In this document: positions 1 through 10,344 of the stretch, piece by piece
How the letters are laid out: each line of letters opens with the position of its first letter
Numbering within the stretch: the first letter of the stretch is position 1
Assembly (NCBI GenBank): GCA_937949615.1
Contig: CALEDQ010000005.1
Coordinates: 124,001-188,000 of the forward strand
DNA length: 64,000 nucleotides
Direction: 5' to 3'
From: an uncultured bacterium
GTDB lineage: Bacteria; Muiribacteriota; Ozemobacteria; Ozemobacterales; Ozemobacteraceae
Translations under genes and position numbers: made by a program
Notes under the pieces: model-generated
Told to the model about the DNA's origin: nothing
The model's database searches: none
What the model saw: the letters and a program-made list of their open reading frames with translations, nothing else

Positions 1-1269
1 GATACCGGTATCAGCAAACATGACGGTGGCATATCTCAGCATGTTTTCGGGCTGATTGGTGCCGAGAAAGGCGATACCTCCCCAGACTGATTTGCGCGGG
101 AAGCTCTCGGCGGAAGTGAACAGTATGCGGCTGTTTTCTGAGCCAACTGCCATCAGACCGCCCTGCACGATGAGATCGGCCATGCTGGTGCCCTGAGAGT
201 CAGGCAGAGAATCTTTCTGGGTGAATCTGATTTCGGTGCCGGGTTCAACGGTAAGAACTGCGCCGCCGCGTATTCTGATATCGCCTTGAACGATATACGG
301 GCTTTCAGAGGCTTTCCAGGTGCGGTTTTCGGCGAGCGTGCCAGGAGTGACGACTGCGAGAGTATTGGTGGGAAGGCTTTCATTCCCGGCCACATCGATG
401 GCTTTTAGGCGATAATAGTATTTGCTGGCGATTTTCAGGCCTTCATCCTGATAGGTGGTGCTGCCGACCCCTGACGGAATCGGATCGGCATTAACCCTGG
501 TGAAGGTGCCGGCCGCCGCTTCTGAACGATAGAGATTGTAGCCGCGCAGATCATTTTCGGTATTGTTGTTCCAGGTCAGCACGACTCTTTCCATTTCAGT
601 CGGGGCGGCAATGGCGAAAGTAGTCGGGGTGTTGGGTGCAGCGCCGCTTGGGGTTGCAAACTGGTAATCTGACGAAACACCTTCGTTGCGTTCGAAATCA
701 AGCGATCTGACCCTGAAGTGGTAGGTCTGCCCGGGCAGCAGGCCGCTCAGGGTAACCTTGTGATCAGTGACCATCGACGGGTCGGAAGCGAGCATCGTGT
801 AAGGGGTCAGGCCGACCGGGCCGGTGGCGTAATCGACAGTCGAGTCAGAGGATTCGTTGGTTTTCCAGGCGATCAGCGCCGAGTTTTCGGTAAGACTGGT
901 CACTGCCACTTCTGTGATAACCGGGGGCAGGCCGTCGATGACCGAGAAGGTCAGGTCGGCATTTTCAACGGTTTCGCCGCGAACGATCTCGACGATTTTT
1001 ACAACTGATTTGTTGTCGTAGGTTGCAACCAGCTTTTTCTGGCCCGGCTCGACATTCATGATACTGTAGCGGCCGAGCTCATCGGTGAGAACCGACTGGT
1101 TGGCGCCGTAAACTTCGACTCTCGCTTTATGAAGGGCTTTGCCGTTTGAATCGAAAACCTTACCGGTAACATTACCTTTGACCGAGCTCGAGCTTTTCAG
1201 ACAGCCGGTAATGCCGACCAGAACAACCATCGCCAGCAGCAGGGCGACGATTTTTCGCGTGTTCTTCAT
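1..1269 (-). CDS. FN3-domain surface lipoprotein, C-terminus beyond the window
   Basis: The reading frame is open from an ATG at 1269 to the window edge (423 codons, no stop), so the protein is truncated only by the window. The N-terminus is a lipoprotein signal with lipobox VGITGC. It is followed by a carboxypeptidase-regulatory-like beta domain (about 30-85), two fibronectin type III repeats (about 100-200 and 205-300; WKTNESSDSTVDYATGP and LTWNNNTENDLRGYNLYRS are typical) and the start of a beta-helix-like segment with VQGDIRIRGGAVLTVEPGTE. A GGAGG lies five to seven bases before the start. It is probably anchored to a membrane and exposed outward. A terminator separates it from the TPR lipoprotein upstream, so it may be its own unit. 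The substrate is unknown. Confidence 0.85.
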   Translation of the reverse strand, partial: MKNTRKIVALLLAMVVLVGITGCLKSSSSVKGNVTGKVFDSNGKALHKARVEVYGANQSVLTDELGRYSIMNVEPGQKKLVATYDNKSVVKIVEIVRGETVENADLTFSVIDGLPPVITEVAVTSLTENSALIAWKTNESSDSTVDYATGPVGLTPYTMLASDPSMVTDHKVTLSGLLPGQTYHFRVRSLDFERNEGVSSDYQFATPSGAAPNTPTTFAIAAPTEMERVVLTWNNNTENDLRGYNLYRSEAAAGTFTRVNADPIPSGVGSTTYQDEGLKIASKYYYRLKAIDVAGNESLPTNTLAVVTPGTLAENRTWKASESPYIVQGDIRIRGGAVLTVEPGTEIRFTQKDSLPDSQGTSMADLIVQGGLMAVGSENSRILFTSAESFPRKSVWGGIAFLGTNQPENMLRYATVMFADTGI

Positions 1270-1337
1270 AATGCCTCCGAGGAAATTTATAGCTATGGAA
1301 AAGCTATCGGCATTATCACAAACGGCTCTTAAATAAA

Positions 1338-1366
1338 AAACGGTGCAGCCACCGGCTGCACCGTTT
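1338..1366 (-). terminator. Rho-independent terminator after the TPR lipoprotein
   Basis: A perfect 13-bp inverted repeat (AAACGGTGCAGCC / GGCTGCACCGTTT, loop ACC) is followed on the minus strand by TTTTTTATTT. It lies 16 bases past the stop of the TPR lipoprotein gene and before the start of the FN3 lipoprotein gene. Confidence 0.85.
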
Positions 1367-1381
1367 CAATTCAGATGATAC

Positions 1382-2023
1382 TCAGTTGAGGAGAAACTCG
1401 GTGACGTTAACGAGCTGCTCGATCGAGGTGCCGGCAAAGGCCGGGTTCAGTTCTTTGGCGTAATCAAGCTGTTCTCTGGCTTTGTCATTTTCACCGATCG
1501 AGGCAAAAGCATAGGCCAGCATCGCATGGGCTTCGGAATCTGATACGCCGGTGTTGCGGCGTGCGGCATAGGCGAAGTGCGGGTTTTCGTTGCCGAGCTG
1601 TTTGTAGATCAGATCGACAACCATTTCCATATCTGAGCGTGAAGCTTTCTGGATGTAGGCAGCAGCCAGGCCGATCTTGGCATCGTTAGACAGGTCTTTG
1701 GCTTTTTCGAACCAGGGCATACCGTCTTTAAGCTGACCAAGGTAGGCTTTGGCCCAGCCGATACCGTTGTTGGCTTCGGCCTTTTCATCATCGGTCGGGT
1801 TGTCGCCGAGAACCTTGTTGAACTGGGCAATCGCGCTGTCATACTGACCCTTGCGGATATTTTCCCAGCCGAGATCGTTGAAAGCGTTGCCTCTGACGAT
1901 CGGAGTTCCGACTGTCTGTGAATAGCTTCCGGTTCCTTCGCCGTTAACGCCGCCGGTGCAGCCGGTCAGGCCGATCATCAGGGGCGTAACCAGCAACAGG
2001 GCTGTGATTAGCTTTCTTTTCAT
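1382..2023 (-). CDS. TPR-repeat lipoprotein
   Basis: The 213-residue product has a lipoprotein signal peptide with lipobox GLTGC (Cys near residue 22). Helical repeats of the tetratricopeptide type follow, for example DLGWENIRKGQYDSAIAQF at about 50-70 and further units spanning 80-200. TPR lipoproteins of this size usually act as scaffolds for envelope or secretion assemblies. It follows the 1780-residue Ig-repeat gene by 22 bases, so the two are probably co-transcribed and the lipoprotein may help that protein's export or anchoring; this is inference. It ends at a strong terminator. Confidence 0.85.
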   Translation of the reverse strand: MKRKLITALLLVTPLMIGLTGCTGGVNGEGTGSYSQTVGTPIVRGNAFNDLGWENIRKGQYDSAIAQFNKVLGDNPTDDEKAEANNGIGWAKAYLGQLKDGMPWFEKAKDLSNDAKIGLAAAYIQKASRSDMEMVVDLIYKQLGNENPHFAYAARRNTGVSDSEAHAMLAYAFASIGENDKAREQLDYAKELNPAFAGTSIEQLVNVTEFLLN

Positions 2024-2045
2024 TTTATGATCTCCTTTGCTGCAA

Positions 2046-5000
2046 TCAGCGCATTACTGCGAACTTGCCGCGTTTCTTCAGAGTCTGACCGCCGCGGCTG
2101 ATGTCGAGGCGATAGAAGTAGACGCCGTTGGCGACCGATTTGCCGCTGTCGTTGCGCATATCCCATCTTACTCTGCCCTTTGCGGCGTTCGAGAAGTCGA
2201 AGGTATCGAATTCAGCAACCTTGTGGCCGGCGGTGTCATAGATTTTCAACCGCACCTGGTCAGGCTGCTGACCGAAGTTATAGTTGAAATACATGGCGTT
2301 TCCGGTGGCCGGGTTCGGGTATGGCATGAATTCATCGAGAGAGAACGGCCCGGCAGCTTCAACCTGGAACGACTTCTTGAGAACGTTGCCGGCCTGGTCG
2401 GCTACTTCGAAACTGATCTCATGTTTACCTTTCGGCAGAGCCTGCTTCAGTTTGTAGCTGAAATTTCCATTTTCATCGAGAACCACGCCAGGAACTTCAA
2501 GCTCATTGATGAACAGTTTGAAACTGTCTTTCTTGAGGCCTGAGCCGCCATCGGCGATCAAACCTTTGATTTCCGGCATCGGTGTATCGAGCTTTTCAAG
2601 ATTGGCAGGGCTCAGTTCTGATACCGAAGGTTCGGTCATGTCAGCCATCAGTGCAATACGACCCAGCCCGGTGAGTTCAGCGGAAATCATCCCGTCTTTA
2701 AGCGAGCCACCCTGGAAAACCCAGTTGCCATTGCTATCCTGACGGTAGATATGCACTTTTTCGGCGGGAACATTGATTCTTTCATTACTGACATCTGCTG
2801 TGTAGAGCAGGCGCTTTTTCAGTCTGAGGTCAGCTGGCCCGATTTCTTCGAGAGCAGCGAGACTGGTAAGTTCTGCCGGTCTGGTCGAGGCTTTGACACC
2901 GGGCAGAGCACTGGCTCTGAAGTTCGAAGCGATAAAGGGTGATTCGAGCTGTTCGCGGTCGAGCATATAAATCGTTGTCGGTGTGAAGGCTGAATTTTCG
3001 GCACCCTTCAGAGTTGCCCGACCCGAACCTGAGACGATATTCAGGCGCTGTGAGGCGTTGAGGTCGGCAACCGTGAACTGGAACGAATCGTTGCCCACCA
3101 TGCCGTAGAGGTCAGTGCCTGAGATGTCAATGTAGGCTTTGCCCGGACTGGTGACGTCGATTTTGTAAGAACCGGCATAGAAGCGTTCTTTGAGGAAGTT
3201 CATGATTACCGGAGTTCTTGCCGAACTCTGCTGAACCGAGCATGACGGAGGTGACTGCAGGGCTTCAGAGGCCTTGGTCACGATCATCAGTTCAAATTCA
3301 TTGGCCGGATTCGAGAAGATTTTTGTGGTGAACGACGGGCCGGTGTTGATGACAACACTGTTGGTGCTGTCGGCAGCCATGATGTTGCCGGCCAGGTCGG
3401 TGGCATTTTCGATCGAGATGATGGCGGTGCCGTCATAAAGAGCACTGCTGTTCTTCGGAATAACGGTGGTGCCGATCCAGGTGTCTTCTTTGTATGAGGT
3501 CTTTTCGATCATCATCAGCTGACCACCGGCAGTAGTGATTTTTACTGTGGGGTTGATGGTGGCGTCGATAAGTTCATTGAATCTGATGGTAAAGGTGACC
3601 ATGCCGGTAGAGATCTTGTTGGCAGAGCTCGGGGCCGGCTGCACTTCGACCACGATCGGTTTGACCGTATCGACGGTGAATCTTCTGGTGGTCGAGAAAG
3701 CGCTGATGTTATAACCATCAGAGCAGGTTTCGATAGCGGCGACACGCCAGTAGTAGGTGCCATCTTTCGGCATGGTGAAGGCGCCTTCGGTCATAACGAC
3801 CACCTGGCCCTTGAGATCACTGTAGCCGGTATTGAGCTGAGTGTTCAGAATATTGTTGAATGATGAATCATCGGCAACCTGCAGCAGATAGCGATCTGCA
3901 TCGGTGCTGGCGCTCCATTTGAAGGCAAAGCTGCGCTTGTTGCTGATCTGATCCGGCAGCGGCAGGACCGGGGTCGGTGCCACGGGCGGCGTGCGGTCAA
4001 CGGTGAAGTTGGCGGTTTTTTCGGCCGAGGTGTTTTTACCAAGGTCGATGGCGCGCAGCTTGATGGTGTAGGTCCCGTCAGTTTTGCTGCTGATGTCGAG
4101 AGTTGCGGTTACGGTCGCGCTTTTGGCGGGAAGGTTGTTGGCGGAGATGGCTGCCCAGGCATTGGTGCCTTCAGCCCATTCAACGGCAGTGACGCGCAGT
4201 TCGTCAGAAGTGCCCTTATCTGCAACTATGCCTTCGAAGGTAACTGTATTTTTACAGTATTTTTCGCCTTTCGGCTTGTTGACCGAGGTGATGTCGGGAG
4301 CCATGTAGTCATATTTGAGAGTGTAAGAAGCGGTAAGCAGGTTCGGAATGACCTGGCCGTCGTTGGCCCGGTCAAGAAGTCTGACAACGCATTCAACATT
4401 GGCCATACCGGCAGCTGTATCGGCAGGCACCGGCGGGATAGTCTGCATCAGTTTGCTGCCAGAGGGAGTCGCAGACTGTGAAACGGTTGCGCCAATTGCC
4501 CAGGTGAATGAGCTGTTGGTGAGATCTACGCCTGAACCGGCGCTGTTATACCAGTTCGGGTCACCAGGAACCTGCACGCCGGCCAGACCAGCTGAGGCGG
4601 GCATTTTCGGCCCGTAGGTCACAATGTCTTTCGGTGCGTCAGAAACGGTAACGCTGAGTTCTGACTGAGTCAGACCGAACCAGACCTTGCTGTTGGTGTC
4701 GCTGAGATCGATCGCCGGCACAGTGCCGGTTACAACCGGGGGTTTGCTGTCGTAGGTGAAGAAGCCGTTTACAGCTGCACCGGTGTTACCCAGTGTGGTT
4801 TTCGGAATGACCGACATGTCGTAGCGACCGTCGTGGCTCTGGTCGGTTGCCAGGGCGCCGGAATGCAGCTGCCATACCAGTGCGGTCGTTGAGGCGTTCG
4901 ACAGCTGGGTGCCGGCAACCGCGCCATTGTAACGAACCGAGATGGTCGAGTTCACATAGTCGGGCCGGGCGTGATTGATCGTTGCCCAGACCTGATTGGC

Positions 5001-7388
5001 TGCGAGCGCTGCCTGAGTTTTGTTGGCTACTCTCTGGTCGGCCGGCTGGAAAGTCACGGCGTTGGGGGCATCTTTTTCGAGGGCGAAGCTGCGGGTCGCA
5101 GTCACGCCGGTGTTGCCGCCAACGTCGATCGGGGTGACGGTGACTGTGTAAGTGCCGGGCAGAGTCAGCTCGGGGAAGTCGAAGAATATAGTGTTGACAC
5201 CATTGTTCGACTTGTTGCCGAGAATGCTGGCATTCGAGCCATCATGCACGAGTGTGAAGACAAAACCGGGGTTGTCGAAGGCAAGACCTGAGTCGCCGCC
5301 ATCATTAACAACAGCGGTAAGTCTGGTCACTGCACTGGCAATAACGACCGGCTGTGGCATTGCATTGATATCGACAGCCATGTTTCCGATGCTGATGCGG
5401 GAAACCGAGGGCTGGTCGCGGTCGACGATTACAATGCGGTAAGTTTTGCTGAGGTAATTTTCGATATTCGGGTTTGGTTTGGCCTGGTCGGCAGCGACGA
5501 CCCAGAGCTTATACTGGCCGGCATTGAGAGAAGAAGCGTTCCAGGTGTAGCTCCAGGGCGAAGGACTGGCGGCCATTATCGGAACTGACTGTGAAGCAAC
5601 TGCTCCACCGCTGAAAGGCTGCCAGACAAGATCGATGTAGCCGACGCCTGAACTGTTGTCGCTGACCTGACCGGAAAGCGAAACATTCGGGGTTGAGCTC
5701 GATACATAGATGGTGGTGGTTTCATTGAAAGTGGCAACTGCCGGAGTCGAGTCGATAAAGAAGGCCGAGCCGCCACCTGAGGGAACACTGATTGGGTCGA
5801 GAACGTTGCCAAAGGTATCTTTGGCGCCGGTGATGCTCAGAGTTGCTGCACCATCATAAGAACTGCCACCATTGCTCGGAACATTGAAGTCGCCGACGTA
5901 GGTAGTAGAGGCGGTCCAGGTGCCGGCTGAACTGGTAATTTTAATCCCGCCGGCTGTGGTGATATTGATTACCGGATTGGTGGCTGAGTCCATATCTTTG
6001 CTGAAGATCATTTTCAGCTTGTAGCTGCCGCCGCCAACCTGGTATGAACTGGCAACCGGAATCGGCATGGTGAACGGAGCATCAAAAGTTACAATTGTGT
6101 TGGTTGAGGTTGAAGAACTGTCGCGGGTAACATTGACCGGGTCAGATACTTCTGAAGTGTTGCCGGCGGCATCGGTAAGCCGGAAGGTGATGCGGTTAAG
6201 ACCGGTTTCGAGAGGAACTGACACATTAACCGGGCTGGCGCTGACAGTCTGCGGTGAACCCTTCGGGGTGCCGTTAACCAGGGGCTGAATCTGAACCGGT
6301 TTAGCCACTTCGGTGTCGATGCCGGTAACGGCAACCGGAATGGAAACGCTGCTCTGATTGGTATTGCTGGGAACTGAAGAGGTATCGGGAGCCGGTTTTG
6401 CCGGTGCAGCCCGGTCAATTACCATAGAGAATGCTGCTGACCGAGAAATTTCGGTGCCATTGGTATCTTTGCTGACTGCAACGTAGCTGCGGGTGCCTTC
6501 AGCGGGGCTGAGACCGATGGTCCAGCTGGTGCCGGAGACGGCCACTGTCGAAACCGGGTTGCCGGCGTCAAGCAGCTGAATGGTAGTTGCCCCGGAAGGG
6601 CAGGTGCCGGTCAGTGACACGGTGGTCGCATTGGTCGGACCGGTCGGGGTTGAACTGTCAATTGTGGTATTGCCGGTGGCAGCGGCGCCGACGGTGAAGG
6701 TTACGGCAGTGTTGCCGGTGTTGGCGCTACCTTCAGGCTGTGAAAGATCTTTGCCGGAAATGGCGACGCTGTAATTACCATTGGTAAAGGCAGCGGTGAG
6801 TTGCAGATTGTAAACGAAGCTGGTGCCCTGAGTCAGAGAACCTTCCATAGTGGCGGCAACGCCATTGGAGGTAACGCTGGGGGCCTTGATGGTTTCGTTA
6901 CTGGTAATCTGAATTCTGACGCTCTGAGTGTTGGCAAATACCGAGCCATTGGTAATCTGAGCGGTAAGAGTCGGAGGAATGAAATCGACGATTACACCGT
7001 TGTCAGCTACGGCAGTGCCCGTTTTGCCGGCGCTGTCAACGATTTCTACCGTGAGTTTTTCTGAGGTGCCGCCGGTGTCACCGATCTGGCTCGCCGGAAT
7101 GGAGACATTAGATGAGGTTCCGGTGATAGCAGGTTCGGAAACAATGGTGGTGCCGCCTTTTTTGAATTTAGCGGTATAGGGCGGGGAATCACCCTGCCAG
7201 CTGGCGCTCAACGATACACTGCCGCCGGAGTTGATTATACCACCAGCGGGAACTGTAGCTGAGAGCGTGACGTTGGTTACGTCAGCCATGACTGCTGTCA
7301 GACTGCCAAAAAGCAGTAGAAGCATGCAGAGTAAAATCCGCATGTTCATAGATTTACAGCGTCGAGATTCAGCATTTGTCTGCCTCAT
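2046..7388 (-). CDS. Giant secreted Ig-like repeat protein with FlgD/T9SS-sorting-like C-terminus
   Basis: The 1780-residue product has a hydrophobic signal segment (MRILLCMLLLLFGSLTAVMA) preceded by a 15-residue charged stretch. The start at 7388 is supported by AGGAGA six bases upstream; ATGs at 7349 and 7343 lack a Shine-Dalgarno sequence. Most of the protein is a string of bacterial Ig-like/FN3-like beta domains with recurrent motifs such as VDRTPPVAPTPVLPLP and DKDAPNAVTFQP. Near the end come a cohesin/NHL-free segment and a final domain with PYPNPATG and GVYFYRLDISRGGQTLKKRG, typical of FlgD Ig-like caps that resemble type IX sorting signals. Expected role: cell-surface adhesin or filament-associated structural protein. 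No catalytic motif is evident. The length and repeats make domain boundaries approximate. Confidence 0.9.
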   Translation of the reverse strand: MRQTNAESRRCKSMNMRILLCMLLLLFGSLTAVMADVTNVTLSATVPAGGIINSGGSVSLSASWQGDSPPYTAKFKKGGTTIVSEPAITGTSSNVSIPASQIGDTGGTSEKLTVEIVDSAGKTGTAVADNGVIVDFIPPTLTAQITNGSVFANTQSVRIQITSNETIKAPSVTSNGVAATMEGSLTQGTSFVYNLQLTAAFTNGNYSVAISGKDLSQPEGSANTGNTAVTFTVGAAATGNTTIDSSTPTGPTNATTVSLTGTCPSGATTIQLLDAGNPVSTVAVSGTSWTIGLSPAEGTRSYVAVSKDTNGTEISRSAAFSMVIDRAAPAKPAPDTSSVPSNTNQSSVSIPVAVTGIDTEVAKPVQIQPLVNGTPKGSPQTVSASPVNVSVPLETGLNRITFRLTDAAGNTSEVSDPVNVTRDSSSTSTNTIVTFDAPFTMPIPVASSYQVGGGSYKLKMIFSKDMDSATNPVINITTAGGIKITSSAGTWTASTTYVGDFNVPSNGGSSYDGAATLSITGAKDTFGNVLDPISVPSGGGSAFFIDSTPAVATFNETTTIYVSSSTPNVSLSGQVSDNSSGVGYIDLVWQPFSGGAVASQSVPIMAASPSPWSYTWNASSLNAGQYKLWVVAADQAKPNPNIENYLSKTYRIVIVDRDQPSVSRISIGNMAVDINAMPQPVVIASAVTRLTAVVNDGGDSGLAFDNPGFVFTLVHDGSNASILGNKSNNGVNTIFFDFPELTLPGTYTVTVTPIDVGGNTGVTATRSFALEKDAPNAVTFQPADQRVANKTQAALAANQVWATINHARPDYVNSTISVRYNGAVAGTQLSNASTTALVWQLHSGALATDQSHDGRYDMSVIPKTTLGNTGAAVNGFFTYDSKPPVVTGTVPAIDLSDTNSKVWFGLTQSELSVTVSDAPKDIVTYGPKMPASAGLAGVQVPGDPNWYNSAGSGVDLTNSSFTWAIGATVSQSATPSGSKLMQTIPPVPADTAAGMANVECVVRLLDRANDGQVIPNLLTASYTLKYDYMAPDITSVNKPKGEKYCKNTVTFEGIVADKGTSDELRVTAVEWAEGTNAWAAISANNLPAKSATVTATLDISSKTDGTYTIKLRAIDLGKNTSAEKTANFTVDRTPPVAPTPVLPLPDQISNKRSFAFKWSASTDADRYLLQVADDSSFNNILNTQLNTGYSDLKGQVVVMTEGAFTMPKDGTYYWRVAAIETCSDGYNISAFSTTRRFTVDTVKPIVVEVQPAPSSANKISTGMVTFTIRFNELIDATINPTVKITTAGGQLMMIEKTSYKEDTWIGTTVIPKNSSALYDGTAIISIENATDLAGNIMAADSTNSVVINTGPSFTTKIFSNPANEFELMIVTKASEALQSPPSCSVQQSSARTPVIMNFLKERFYAGSYKIDVTSPGKAYIDISGTDLYGMVGNDSFQFTVADLNASQRLNIVSGSGRATLKGAENSAFTPTTIYMLDREQLESPFIASNFRASALPGVKASTRPAELTSLAALEEIGPADLRLKKRLLYTADVSNERINVPAEKVHIYRQDSNGNWVFQGGSLKDGMISAELTGLGRIALMADMTEPSVSELSPANLEKLDTPMPEIKGLIADGGSGLKKDSFKLFINELEVPGVVLDENGNFSYKLKQALPKGKHEISFEVADQAGNVLKKSFQVEAAGPFSLDEFMPYPNPATGNAMYFNYNFGQQPDQVRLKIYDTAGHKVAEFDTFDFSNAAKGRVRWDMRNDSGKSVANGVYFYRLDISRGGQTLKKRGKFAVMR

Positions 7389-7635
7389 ATTTGTCTCCTG
7401 TTCATTTCTGCAAAGAGGGCACGAACTTTCTAATATTTCTCATCTTTCATTTCGGCAGATTAGTTGATAAACTTGACACGAAAAAAAGCGTTTGGAAAAA
7501 ATTTTGAGTATTTTTCTCTGTGCACCCTGTTCCATTAATCACAAATGAAGTATATAAATCATGTTTCTATTTGATAACAAGTCAGCCGACAGTGTAGACC
7601 AAAGTCTTACAAAAGAAAAGATACAAGAGTATTTT

Positions 7636-10344
7636 ATGAATACCCTGCACCATAAAAATAAAATCTGCAGTGCTCTTTTTATAGTGCGCCGACCGCGTTT
7701 TTTTATTGCAATCATTCTTTGTTTGATGGTTATTTTTTCTGTTGGCTGCGGGGGCACGTCGTCGTCGAAAAAGCTCAGTGATGGTCCAGCTCCGATCGGC
7801 GATGATCTTGAAGCCGGCCGCATACAGGGCACCGTCACTTCGCTCGATACCGGCACAGTGATCAAGGGTGCAGTGGTAGAAACCTTTCAGCATCAGGCAA
7901 TTGCCGGTGAAGATGGGCGTTTTATTCTCGGCCCGATGGCTGCCGGCGACTATCAGGTCATTTCGCGCGCCACCGGTTACAGCCCGGTTGTAAAAGAGGG
8001 TGTGAGGGTTCTTGCAGGTCGCATCACCGAAAACATCAACTTTCAGCTGACTTCACAGACGGCTTCTTATTCACCTGATTTCGCCGTGCTCGCCCTGGTG
8101 CCCTTTCTCGGAACCGACGGTGACGAGATTACGGTTTACTGCCGTGGCTGCGGCACCGCCGCCGGTCGGGTAACCTTCAGCGGCAAAGATGCCACGATCA
8201 TCAACTGGAACAGCATGCGCGACGATCGCATTGTTGTGCGTGTGCCGGCCGAAGTCGAGACCGGCCCGGTGCGGGTGATAATCAACAACGAAACCTCTAA
8301 AGAAACCCAGCCGCTGCAGTTCATCGCCAAACCGGTGGTTCTGCGGGCCGAGCCGGCAACCGCCGTCGGCGGCCAGACTATCAGAGTCTATGGGCGCAAT
8401 TTCAACCCGATCTACCGCTTCAACCGCGTGCGACTCAAGGGCGAACCCTGTTCGACCGTCGATTCGCCGAATTCATCGACTCTTCTCGTCACCCTGCCGC
8501 TGAACGCCAAAACCGGTCTGCTGACCGTAACCCTCGAAAGCGACGAATACACTCTCGAAGGCATCTCTGATGTGGTCGTCACTATTGCACCGGAACTGGT
8601 GCACATGTCGCCTAAGCGCTCACTGCCAGATGTGCCACTGACATTGTATGGTTACAATTTCGGCTCAGACAAGACTATCGTAAAAGTGCTTTTCGGCAGT
8701 TACGTGATTCCGCATACCAGTTTCATAACTTATTCTGATAACCGTATTTCATTCAAAGTTCCGTCTTCAAGCGTTCTTGCCCCAGGTAGAAGCACCGAAA
8801 TCAAAGTGCAGGTCAACGAGGCACAGAGTAACGGCATGACCTACACTGCATTCAATCCCCTCGACGAAAATATGCCGGGTTACGGTATCTATGATTTTGC
8901 GACAATTGCCCCGAATGGCACGCTTAAAATTGCAAAGTTCAGGCCTGACGAGCGTATCGCCTTTTTGAGCGTTCAGGCCGGCAACAACAGCAGCCAGGAC
9001 CTTCCCGACACCTATTACTACAGTTTTGCCGGCTATATGGGCGGAAATTATTCTCAAATTCCGCCTTTGCCCGGCAATCTGCGCCTCGATGAAATGCCGG
9101 TTCAACGTCGCTCACTGCCATCTTCTGCCGGTGATGCAGAACCGCCGGTTATTAAAAACCGACTGGCGAATCTGCGGCCGGCCCTGTCTGAGCCGGCTTC
9201 GAACACTCTTGAATTTTATGTCAGAGATTTCAAGGCTGCTGACCCCTGGAATTACACAAATGACATCATGGCGACGGCTACCATAAAAGCTTCCTCTACC
9301 AGAAGTCTCGTTTACCTCGATATCAACTCGACCGCCCTCGGTGATTCAGATGCTCTGAATATCGCAAAAAATTTCGATAACTATTACGCTACGATCGCTA
9401 CTGCTTTTGGCGTTCTCGATCCACCTGAAGGCAACATCGATACTCAGTCACGTGTTGTTCTGTTTCTGTCGCCACTGCTAGAAGAGGCCCAGACCAACCC
9501 GAAACGCATGGCCTATTTCGACCCGCGCGACAAAGATGCCACGGCATCGAACTCGGCCGGCACCGAAGTGATCTTTGCCAATCCGGCCGGTTTCCAGTCG
9601 GCTGCCGATGAATTCTATGCCGGGCTGGTCGACAGCCTGCAGCGCATGTTCTATTTCAACCAGAAGCGCGCCAACACCATCGACTACAGCACTCCATGGC
9701 AGAACGCCGGGCTTTCGGCCTTTGCCCGTCAGACCGTCGGCCTTGGCTTCAATCAGGGTAAGACTATCGACATTACCCGCGTCAGCCAGTATCTGCAATA
9801 CCCAGAAGAGGTCTCATTGAATCATTGGCCTGACACTCCTTCTGATTATCACCACGGCATGCAGTTTCTCTTCACCCAGTATTTATTCGATCGCTGCGGT
9901 GGTTATAATGCGATCAAAGCTCTCGAACGCGGTGCCAATCTCAAAAAGGGCCTGGCCGATATCGAGCAGACCCTGCTGCCGCAGGCTTCCCCGGTCACTG
10001 CCGGCCTGAATGAATTTTTCAACGACTTCTGTCTTGCATTGTTCTGCGATGATCTGAATCTGCCGTCGGGCTTCAGCGGCTATGTGCCGACCCGACATCA
10101 GTTCAGCGGCATTCAGCTGCGCGGCAAACATTCAGGCATCAGCGGTCTGCGTGGCTCCGGCCTCAGTGAGTCGCCGGCTCCGGTGCGTATTTTGTCGCTC
10201 AAAGGCTATGGCTGCCGCCTGATGAGTTATGTTCAGGGCAACTGGGGTGATCTCGAAGTCACGATCGGCTCGCCACCCGCCGAAGGCAACTTCAAAACCT
10301 GGGTTATTTATTATTCGGCTGAGCAGATCGCCAGCGGCACCTGA
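7636..10344 (+). CDS. TIG-domain surface lipoprotein with degenerate M30-type peptidase domain
   Basis: The frame opens at 7561, but the ATG at 7636 is preferred because AAGAG lies upstream and the lipoprotein signal (lipobox FSVGC) then has a normal length. Order of domains: carboxypeptidase-regulatory-like domain (about 45-110), three IPT/TIG beta domains (about 135-370), then an alpha-rich region from about 520 to 860. That region resembles hyicolysin-type (M30) peptidases: there is a WQNAGLSAF element at about 688-696 and a Q-F-L-F-T-Q-Y-L-F helix. Where the family has HExxH the protein has DSLQR (666-670), and the downstream Glu of NEGLS is Ala691. Catalysis is therefore doubtful. Role is likely surface binding. 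The family assignment is by eye. Confidence 0.8.
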   Translation: MNTLHHKNKICSALFIVRRPRFFIAIILCLMVIFSVGCGGTSSSKKLSDGPAPIGDDLEAGRIQGTVTSLDTGTVIKGAVVETFQHQAIAGEDGRFILGPMAAGDYQVISRATGYSPVVKEGVRVLAGRITENINFQLTSQTASYSPDFAVLALVPFLGTDGDEITVYCRGCGTAAGRVTFSGKDATIINWNSMRDDRIVVRVPAEVETGPVRVIINNETSKETQPLQFIAKPVVLRAEPATAVGGQTIRVYGRNFNPIYRFNRVRLKGEPCSTVDSPNSSTLLVTLPLNAKTGLLTVTLESDEYTLEGISDVVVTIAPELVHMSPKRSLPDVPLTLYGYNFGSDKTIVKVLFGSYVIPHTSFITYSDNRISFKVPSSSVLAPGRSTEIKVQVNEAQSNGMTYTAFNPLDENMPGYGIYDFATIAPNGTLKIAKFRPDERIAFLSVQAGNNSSQDLPDTYYYSFAGYMGGNYSQIPPLPGNLRLDEMPVQRRSLPSSAGDAEPPVIKNRLANLRPALSEPASNTLEFYVRDFKAADPWNYTNDIMATATIKASSTRSLVYLDINSTALGDSDALNIAKNFDNYYATIATAFGVLDPPEGNIDTQSRVVLFLSPLLEEAQTNPKRMAYFDPRDKDATASNSAGTEVIFANPAGFQSAADEFYAGLVDSLQRMFYFNQKRANTIDYSTPWQNAGLSAFARQTVGLGFNQGKTIDITRVSQYLQYPEEVSLNHWPDTPSDYHHGMQFLFTQYLFDRCGGYNAIKALERGANLKKGLADIEQTLLPQASPVTAGLNEFFNDFCLALFCDDLNLPSGFSGYVPTRHQFSGIQLRGKHSGISGLRGSGLSESPAPVRILSLKGYGCRLMSYVQGNWGDLEVTIGSPPAEGNFKTWVIYYSAEQIASGT

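Noticed and set aside
7473..7501. TTGACA resembling a -35 box between divergent genes
   Set aside because: The sequence 17 bases on is AAAAAA, not a -10 box, so no promoter is called.
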